Below are positions 58,852 to 64,000 of a DNA stretch of 64,000 nucleotides, piece by piece. A model generated the notes under the pieces. That model was not told the DNA's origin. It saw only the letters and a program-made list of their open reading frames with translations, and searched no databases. This stretch comes from Blastocatellia bacterium (GTDB taxonomy: Bacteria; Acidobacteriota; Blastocatellia; Chloracidobacteriales; JADJPF01), in the NCBI GenBank assembly GCA_016713405.1, contig JADJPF010000009.1:1-64000 (forward strand). The letters run 5' to 3'. Both the position numbers and the translations under genes were made by a program. The first letter of the stretch is position 1; each line of letters starts with the position of its first letter.

Positions 58852-59751
58852 GTGATTAAAAAAGAAGATATTCGTCCGCTTATTCTCTCAAGAAGAGAAA
58901 TAATTAAATCTATTGGCGCAGTAGCACTTAGCACATTAATTAGTCCTTCATTTAGTCCTTCTTCATTAATTAGTGCAAGTCCTGTTAAAAATGAATTTCG
59001 CTTTATTGTTTTGGGTGACTGGGGCTGTGGTAGTGATGAGCAGTTGAGAGTTGCTAAACAAATGTTGCTAGCTCATCAAAATAAACCTATAGACTTTGTG
59101 TTAACGGTTGGAGATAACATTTATAGAACTGGTAAGAAAAAACATTATCCTGAATACTTTGAAAAAACTTACGATGGATTGCTTAAGGATGAAGTAAAGT
59201 TTTTTGCTACTTTAGGAAATCATGATGTTATTGATGGTCGATATGATCAAATCAATTACCCAATGTTTAATATGGGTGGAAAAGGTTTTTATACATTAAA
59301 AAGAGGCCAAGGTTTAGTTGAATTTTTTATGCTGGATGCAACTAGCATAGATAATGAACAACTAGCCTGGTTTGAAAATGCACTTAAAAATAGCAGTGCG
59401 TTATGGAAAATAGCTTTATTTCACTTTCCAATTTACTCATCAGGTTCTCATCATGGTTCAGACGAAAAGCTAAGAAAAATACTTGAACCTTTGCTTATAA
59501 AATACAATGTTAAGACTGCATTTACTGGACATGAACATATTTATGAACGGGTTAAGCCACAAAATGGAATTCAGCATTTTGTTACTGGTGGTGGAGGAGC
59601 AAAACTTTATGGAATAGAGTCAAAAAGTTCTCTTACGGCTGCTAGTTATGTTGGATGGCATTTTATGTTGGTAGAAATTAACGATAAAGGCATATCCTTT
59701 CAAACAATTAGCGATATGGGAAATTTAGTTGATAGCGGAATAATAAAATAA
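58852..59751 (+). CDS. Tat-exported calcineurin-like metallophosphoesterase
   Basis: Encodes 299 aa from GTG 58852 with GAGGTG upstream. A twin-arginine signal (SRREIIKS, residues 13-20, then a hydrophobic region) implies export in folded form with metals bound. The phosphoesterase motifs are complete: GDWG, GDNIY, GNHD, HFPIYSSG and GHEHIYER, typical of purple-acid-phosphatase-like enzymes with a dinuclear centre. It cleaves phosphomonoesters or diesters; the substrate is unknown. Monocistronic, convergent with the next gene (3 bp between them). Confidence 0.9.
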   Translation: MIKKEDIRPLILSRREIIKSIGAVALSTLISPSFSPSSLISASPVKNEFRFIVLGDWGCGSDEQLRVAKQMLLAHQNKPIDFVLTVGDNIYRTGKKKHYPEYFEKTYDGLLKDEVKFFATLGNHDVIDGRYDQINYPMFNMGGKGFYTLKRGQGLVEFFMLDATSIDNEQLAWFENALKNSSALWKIALFHFPIYSSGSHHGSDEKLRKILEPLLIKYNVKTAFTGHEHIYERVKPQNGIQHFVTGGGGAKLYGIESKSSLTAASYVGWHFMLVEINDKGISFQTISDMGNLVDSGIIK

Positions 59752-59754
59752 AAA

Positions 59755-60765
59755 TTAAAGATTAGTTAGGTGATTTATCTTATTTCGTAAAACAGAAACA
59801 AATTTTTTGGCCTCCTCTGGCTTATAATCAGCAGAACGGAAAGCTTCCATAAGTTGCTTATCAGAAAGTTTAGACAGTAGGCTACCTATCCATTTAACAG
59901 ACCCGACAGGAACATTTTTAGCAATGTTTCCTGCTTTAGTTCGCTCAAAATAATAAGTTGGGTGGAAGATAAAAATAAATAATGGGCGTATGTTAAACGC
60001 AAAATCTACGCCTTGTTTATCTACATTTTCAATAAATTTGCTTTTGCTAAAGTCCTTAATATTATTTTTTGAACGACCAAACATTTCAACGCCTGCTTTT
60101 CCAAATGACGCACCTAAATCACTTACATAATATTTTAGATGTCCATCACTTTTTAATGCAACATTGTTAACTTGTTTAAGATCCCAATTATTAATCAAAA
60201 TCATCATCACTTTTAAGCCGTCAAATTCTTTAGTACCAATAAAAGGATTGTCATGCCATTTCCAACGGCCTAAGCGTTTATCTTTTCTAACAAGTTCCAT
60301 TCTTGCGCCATAAATGGTTTTAGAAATGCGCTTTTTAGGATTTTCTGTAGGATAATTATCAACCTGAATTTTGGGTAAATAATATGTTAGGTCAGTGTAA
60401 TAGCCTGCTGCCCAAAGCAAGCGGACAGCAACGGTTTCTGGTTGTGCTTCCTCGCCGATTTTTGCTTTCCATTTTATTCCTTTAGCATCTTCAACAGTAA
60501 ATTTTTCTTGTGTTCCGCTAGTGTCTTTTTTTAGATATTTGAAAGGGCCTACAGGCATATTTTCAATTCCACCTTCGCCCAAATAAAGGTCTAGTGATGA
60601 AATATCATTTGGTTCTTTCCATAGAGCATCAATTGTAGGCTTAGTTTTTTTAAGCTCTTCATTATTTGCAAAACTGTAAGTTGGTTGTGCAAGCAAAGTG
60701 CTTACCAACATAAATATTAAAAGCATCAAAGAAAGAATTTTTTCTAGAAAATCATTATTAAACAT
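59755..60765 (-). CDS. Secreted protein with an atypical kinase-like pattern
   Basis: Encodes 336 aa with signal peptide (about 10-32, ending TYSFA). Residue order resembles a minimal kinase: IKWKAKIGEEAQPE (possible ATP-binding Lys and Glu), an aromatic hinge AAGYYTDLTYYLP, LINNWDLKQVNN (catalytic-loop-like D-x-K-x-x-N) and VSDLGASFG (DxG metal site). Secreted kinases of the Fam20C/HipA-like fold show such a layout, but homology is unproven. Its start overlaps the ABC exporter gene by 8 bp, so both are co-translated. Similar proteins are common hypotheticals in Acidobacteriota, as far as I recall. Confidence 0.55.
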   Translation of the reverse strand: MFNNDFLEKILSLMLLIFMLVSTLLAQPTYSFANNEELKKTKPTIDALWKEPNDISSLDLYLGEGGIENMPVGPFKYLKKDTSGTQEKFTVEDAKGIKWKAKIGEEAQPETVAVRLLWAAGYYTDLTYYLPKIQVDNYPTENPKKRISKTIYGARMELVRKDKRLGRWKWHDNPFIGTKEFDGLKVMMILINNWDLKQVNNVALKSDGHLKYYVSDLGASFGKAGVEMFGRSKNNIKDFSKSKFIENVDKQGVDFAFNIRPLFIFIFHPTYYFERTKAGNIAKNVPVGSVKWIGSLLSKLSDKQLMEAFRSADYKPEEAKKFVSVLRNKINHLTNL

Positions 60766-62599
60766 ATGTCACCTCTTTTTCCTTGCTGCTAGAAGAATAG
60801 GTAGTGCTATAGGTTTTTTCTATTTCTGTTTCTTTGTTTTGTATTTCATAGAGTTGAGCATATAGTTTGTTTTGTGCTAAAAGTTCGTCATGTGTGCCAG
60901 ACTCGACTATCTCGCCTTGTTTTACAACAAAAATATTATCAGCATGTTTTATGGTAGAAAGACGATGTGCAATAACAATTGTTGTCCTACCTGCCATAAG
61001 GCGTTCTAAAGCTTCTAAGACAAGTTGTTCTGATGCTGCATCAAGTCCTGATGTCGGCTCGTCAAGAATCAATATTGGAGCATCTCTTATAATGGCACGA
61101 GCTATTGCAATTCTTTGGCGTTGACCAAAAGATAAAGTTACTCCACGCTCACCTATTAGAGTATCAAAGCCTTTTGGCAGTTTTTCTATAAATTCAGTAG
61201 CGTTAGCAAGTTTTGCTGCACGACGAATTTCTTCACAATTTGCATCTGCTTTTCCATAAGCAATGTTTTCCCATATAGTTGCACGGAAAAGATAAGGATC
61301 TTGAAGTACAAAACTAACTTGTTGACGTAAAGAGTCAATTGTATAGCTACGAACATCTTTTCCATCAACAAGAACTTTCCCACATAACACATCATAAAAA
61401 CGAGGTATAAGGCTTGTAATTGTAGATTTACCGCTACCCGTAGGCCCAACAAATGCAGCAAATTGCCCAGGTTTGATATTAAAATTTATTCCTTTTAGAT
61501 TAAGCTGATTTTGATCATAACTAAAATGAACATCATTAAAACTTACTTCACCTTTTAATCTTTCAGCTACAGTTGCATTTGGAAGTTCTGGAACTTGGTT
61601 TTCAGTTTTCATTATCTCAAGAATACGTTCAAGCCCAATTTGTGCTTTTGAAGTTGTATCAATCATTTTAGAAAGATCTTTCATAGGCTTGTACATCATC
61701 TTTAAGTAAAGTAGAAAAACAATTAAATCGCCTGCTGATAATTGATTGTTAAGAACTAAACGCGCACCATACCAAAGTACAATGGAAGTTCTAAATGCAG
61801 TAAGTACATCTACAATAGGCGAAAGTCTTGCTTTAAGGCTACGTGCAAGAAGTGTTAGACGAATGCTTTCTTCTGTTTCTTTTTTTAATCTTTCTACTTC
61901 ATAGTTTTCTTTAGTAAAAGCTTTAACAATACGAATTGAAGAAAGAACTTCTTGTATTAAAGAAACAATGTCGCCTTCTTTTTTTCTAACATCACGAGTA
62001 GCATTTTTGATGCTACGGGTTAGACGATAAACTTGGTAAAAAAGAAGCGGTGTTATTGAAAGAGCAATTAAAGTAAATTGCCAATTAACATAAAACATTA
62101 CTCCAACCATTCCTAGCATCATAAAAACATTGATTACCATTCCAAGAAAAGCTGTAGAGACAAAACTTTGTATTGCATCAATATCGCTTGTTACTCTGCT
62201 AAGAAGATCACCAGTTTTTGCACGGTCAAAATATGAAAGGGAAAGTTTTTGCAAGTGATCATAAACTTTTTGTCTAAGATCTAGCATTACCCATTGACCA
62301 GCGTTTATTGTTAAGGATTTTTCAACAAAAGACATAACTCCGCCCAATATTGCTACTAAAAGAGCAGCAACAAGGGCGAAGTTTAAAATATCTAATTTTT
62401 CGCTTCCAAAAAAAGCAAAAACATAGTCGTGTATCCAGTTTGGTAGAGGTTTTGAACCTATTACATAATCGATAACAATTTTTATAGGCCAAGGCTCAAG
62501 AAGTTGTGCTATGCCTGCAATAATCACCGCAACTAGGGCAACAGATAAAGATTTCCAATGGGGTTTAATTATATGTTTACCTAACAGCGATTTATTCAT
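60758..62599 (-). CDS. ABC exporter, fused permease and ATPase (MsbA/LmrA-like)
   Basis: Encodes 613 aa, the typical half-transporter length. Six membrane helices occupy residues 15-310 with the ABC_membrane motif SYFDRAKTGDLLSRVTSDID. The nucleotide-binding domain (about 345-590) has Walker A GPTGSGKST, Q-loop, signature LSFGQRQR, Walker B ILILDEPTSGLD and H-loop AHRLST. It works as a homodimer to export lipids, peptides or drugs. It lies between the envelope protein upstream (46 bp) and the kinase-like protein overlapping its end. Confidence 0.95.
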   Translation of the reverse strand: MNKSLLGKHIIKPHWKSLSVALVAVIIAGIAQLLEPWPIKIVIDYVIGSKPLPNWIHDYVFAFFGSEKLDILNFALVAALLVAILGGVMSFVEKSLTINAGQWVMLDLRQKVYDHLQKLSLSYFDRAKTGDLLSRVTSDIDAIQSFVSTAFLGMVINVFMMLGMVGVMFYVNWQFTLIALSITPLLFYQVYRLTRSIKNATRDVRKKEGDIVSLIQEVLSSIRIVKAFTKENYEVERLKKETEESIRLTLLARSLKARLSPIVDVLTAFRTSIVLWYGARLVLNNQLSAGDLIVFLLYLKMMYKPMKDLSKMIDTTSKAQIGLERILEIMKTENQVPELPNATVAERLKGEVSFNDVHFSYDQNQLNLKGINFNIKPGQFAAFVGPTGSGKSTITSLIPRFYDVLCGKVLVDGKDVRSYTIDSLRQQVSFVLQDPYLFRATIWENIAYGKADANCEEIRRAAKLANATEFIEKLPKGFDTLIGERGVTLSFGQRQRIAIARAIIRDAPILILDEPTSGLDAASEQLVLEALERLMAGRTTIVIAHRLSTIKHADNIFVVKQGEIVESGTHDELLAQNKLYAQLYEIQNKETEIEKTYSTTYSSSSKEKEVTYV

Positions 62600-62645
62600 A
62601 GTCTTTCCTTCACTTTCTGCTAAGAAGTTTGGGGCAAGATTACTT

Positions 62646-63407
62646 TTAACGCCTTAAGAAAAACTTTTTAATATCTGGCCCAAACTCTTTAATAACGACG
62701 AAATTTATTACATCAAAAGTAATTCTATTCCTAAATCTCCTAAAAGTTGGATCAAGTCCAACTCTAGTGCTTTCTGGGGTGTTGCGTTCCCATAGATTAG
62801 ACAATGCAACTGCTGAAAAGTTGCCAAGCGTTCTGGAGTAATTAAATTGCAATTCTCCATTATCTCCATTAGTAACAAAGACTCGGCTTGCAGACAAAAG
62901 ACGTTTGCCAAAACTTCGATCTTTAGATGGTTGATAATGAGGGTTTTGCTTAAAAATAATTGGATAGACACCTGAAACTAATAAAGCTCTGCTGCTACTG
63001 TTACCATAATTAATTGCAAAACGGGAAAATCCATCAACAACTTTGTCTTCTGTGTCTTTACCTGGAAAAGGTTCTTTTGTTTGTTGGCGAATTGTATTTA
63101 ATGCTGGAAAAACATATCTACCAGGAGCAAGAAAAGCTCTATTTAATCCATAATTAAGTTTTTCCTTCGCGCTAAGTCGCATTTCATATTTTGGAATAAG
63201 TTGAGATGGTTTTTGTGGATCTGTTAAATCAGGTGAATTTCCTATGTCAGCTTTAAAATTTGAAGGGGTGATTTCAATTGGAATGCCATAAAACTTTATA
63301 GGGTTTTTGACATCTGTTTTGCTATCTTGGGAAAAAGCAACTTGAGAAAAGCAAATACAAATAATGAAAGCAAGAAAGGATTTAAGAAATAAACTTGACT
63401 TTTCCAT
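62646..63407 (-). CDS. Exported envelope protein of unknown function
   Basis: Encodes 253 aa with signal peptide (FLAFIICICFSQVAFSQ). The mature part contains LNYGLNRAFLAPGRYVFPAL, SGVYPIIFKQNPHYQP and LQFNYSRTLGNFSAVALSNLW, alternating hydrophobic/polar strands like an outer-membrane-associated barrel or plug. I recall similar hypotheticals throughout Acidobacteriota but no named function. First gene of a three-gene unit with the ABC exporter and the kinase-like protein. Confidence 0.6.
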   Translation of the reverse strand: MEKSSLFLKSFLAFIICICFSQVAFSQDSKTDVKNPIKFYGIPIEITPSNFKADIGNSPDLTDPQKPSQLIPKYEMRLSAKEKLNYGLNRAFLAPGRYVFPALNTIRQQTKEPFPGKDTEDKVVDGFSRFAINYGNSSSRALLVSGVYPIIFKQNPHYQPSKDRSFGKRLLSASRVFVTNGDNGELQFNYSRTLGNFSAVALSNLWERNTPESTRVGLDPTFRRFRNRITFDVINFVVIKEFGPDIKKFFLRR

Positions 63408-63914
63408 AAGCTTCCTTCCTTTCTATATCTATAAGGCAAAATTAAATGCAAAGATCTGAGAATCTCTCAGTTTGTTGTTTTTAAGAGCAATGACTATGCC
63501 AAAGCTTATTGTTTTCTTTATAATTACTTTAATAACTTATCTATAAATAGTTGATAACTAAATGGATATTAGTTTCATTGAAATGTTTTCTACAAACTTA
63601 CCTAAATATCTAAATTAAGAAGTTGGGAAAATTTTTGGAAAGGTTGGGAAATTTTGCTAAAAGGCATATTATTATTAAATATAATAATAATATACATTAT
63701 ATAAAATTAGAAAATAATGGTAATCATATATTATAATGGAAAGTATTTAATAAAATATAAATAGTCATTTTAGAATTGTTTGTTTGGGATTTGTAAAATG
63801 CAATTACAAATGAGTGTCCACTAAGTTTGCAGATCGTCCACAACCAAAATTTTTAATTTACATCTAAAAAGGCAGAAAAATAAAAAAATTAAGCTTTCTT
63901 AGGAGAAGAAAAAT
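63408..63914. other. AT-rich divergent intergenic region
   Basis: About 500 bp, over 75 percent A+T near 63660-63760, where TAATAATAATAT-type runs occur. A direct repeat GTTGGGAAA(A)TTTT is present near 63622 and 63643. No gene seen. Confidence 0.4.
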
Positions 63915-64000
63915 ATGTTGACTTACTTTATTTTTGCATTACCAGCATTGCTTTTAGCAATAATTGCTCAATTTTGGGTAAAAAGAGCTTATTCAAAAGC
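63915..64000 (+). CDS. YugP-like zinc metallopeptidase, 5' end only
   Basis: ATG 63915 follows TTAGGAGAAG. The 28 visible residues (MLTYFIFALPALLLAIIAQF then WVKRAYSKA) match the start of the YugP/DUF2302 membrane zinc peptidases, which open with a single hydrophobic helix ending in AQ..VK..Y. The rest runs out of the window. Confidence 0.6.
   Translation, partial: MLTYFIFALPALLLAIIAQFWVKRAYSK

Overview
This is a low-GC bacterial chromosome segment. Eukaryote-like Ser/Thr kinases (one with a DUF4388 C-terminus, others fused to nSTAND, WD40 or FGE domains), FKBP/cyclophilin-type prolyl isomerases, EutN/CcmL microcompartment vertex proteins, PMT- and STT3-type glycosyltransferases and many secreted hypotheticals suggest Acidobacteriota (Blastocatellia-like). 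That assignment is inference; no rRNA is present. About a dozen single-base indels, mostly in short homopolymers, split otherwise coherent genes. They look like residual long-read consensus errors more than gene decay.

Layout. 1-3930: phage-like lysis module (GH19 endolysin, holin-like proteins, coiled-coil proteins) ending beside a tRNA-Thr. 4320-11260: Nudix hydrolase, hybrid histidine kinase plus response regulator, membrane glycosyltransferase, hydantoinase B. 11470-12660: a GEMM (cyclic-dinucleotide) riboswitch candidate upstream of a secreted TPR-like protein. 12785-25300: metallopeptidase, S41 protease, CYTH protein, HEAT-cyclophilin fusion, gatA, and a small microcompartment-related cluster. 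25300-37300: metallopeptidase lipoprotein, two FKBPs, Ser/Thr kinases, PMT, PilZ, ATP-grasp, isoaspartyl peptidase. 37430-39020: an IscB transposon with omega-RNA inserted against the start of a giant kinase-nSTAND-WD40-FGE gene (39017-44505). 44526-46195: NHLP-type RiPP precursor plus SagB-like dehydrogenase. 46685-48935: STT3-like oligosaccharyltransferase.

The most remarkable part is 49047-58376, all on the minus strand. It runs from a 100-aa leader gene through 37 tightly packed tRNA genes covering nearly all amino acids, an HNH endonuclease, a 66-aa protein, six tandem ncRNAs, a TROVE/Ro60-like vWA protein with a 13-nt perfect Shine-Dalgarno, a second vWA protein and a 287-aa unknown. 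Each of the six ncRNAs has a conserved Y-RNA-like terminal stem enclosing a tRNA or part of one. Two carry tRNAs in normal order (anticodons UCA and CAU), one carries only an anticodon arm, and three carry circularly permuted tRNAs (Cys, Asn, Leu) whose acceptor stem is closed by a short loop while the Y-like stem emerges at the D/anticodon junction or anticodon loop. I read this as a Ro60/Y-RNA ribonucleoprotein coupled to a backup tRNA set, possibly a tRNA-damage sensing or repair system.

58852-64000: Tat-exported metallophosphoesterase, an atypical secreted kinase-like protein overlapping an ABC exporter, an envelope protein, and the start of a YugP-like zinc peptidase.
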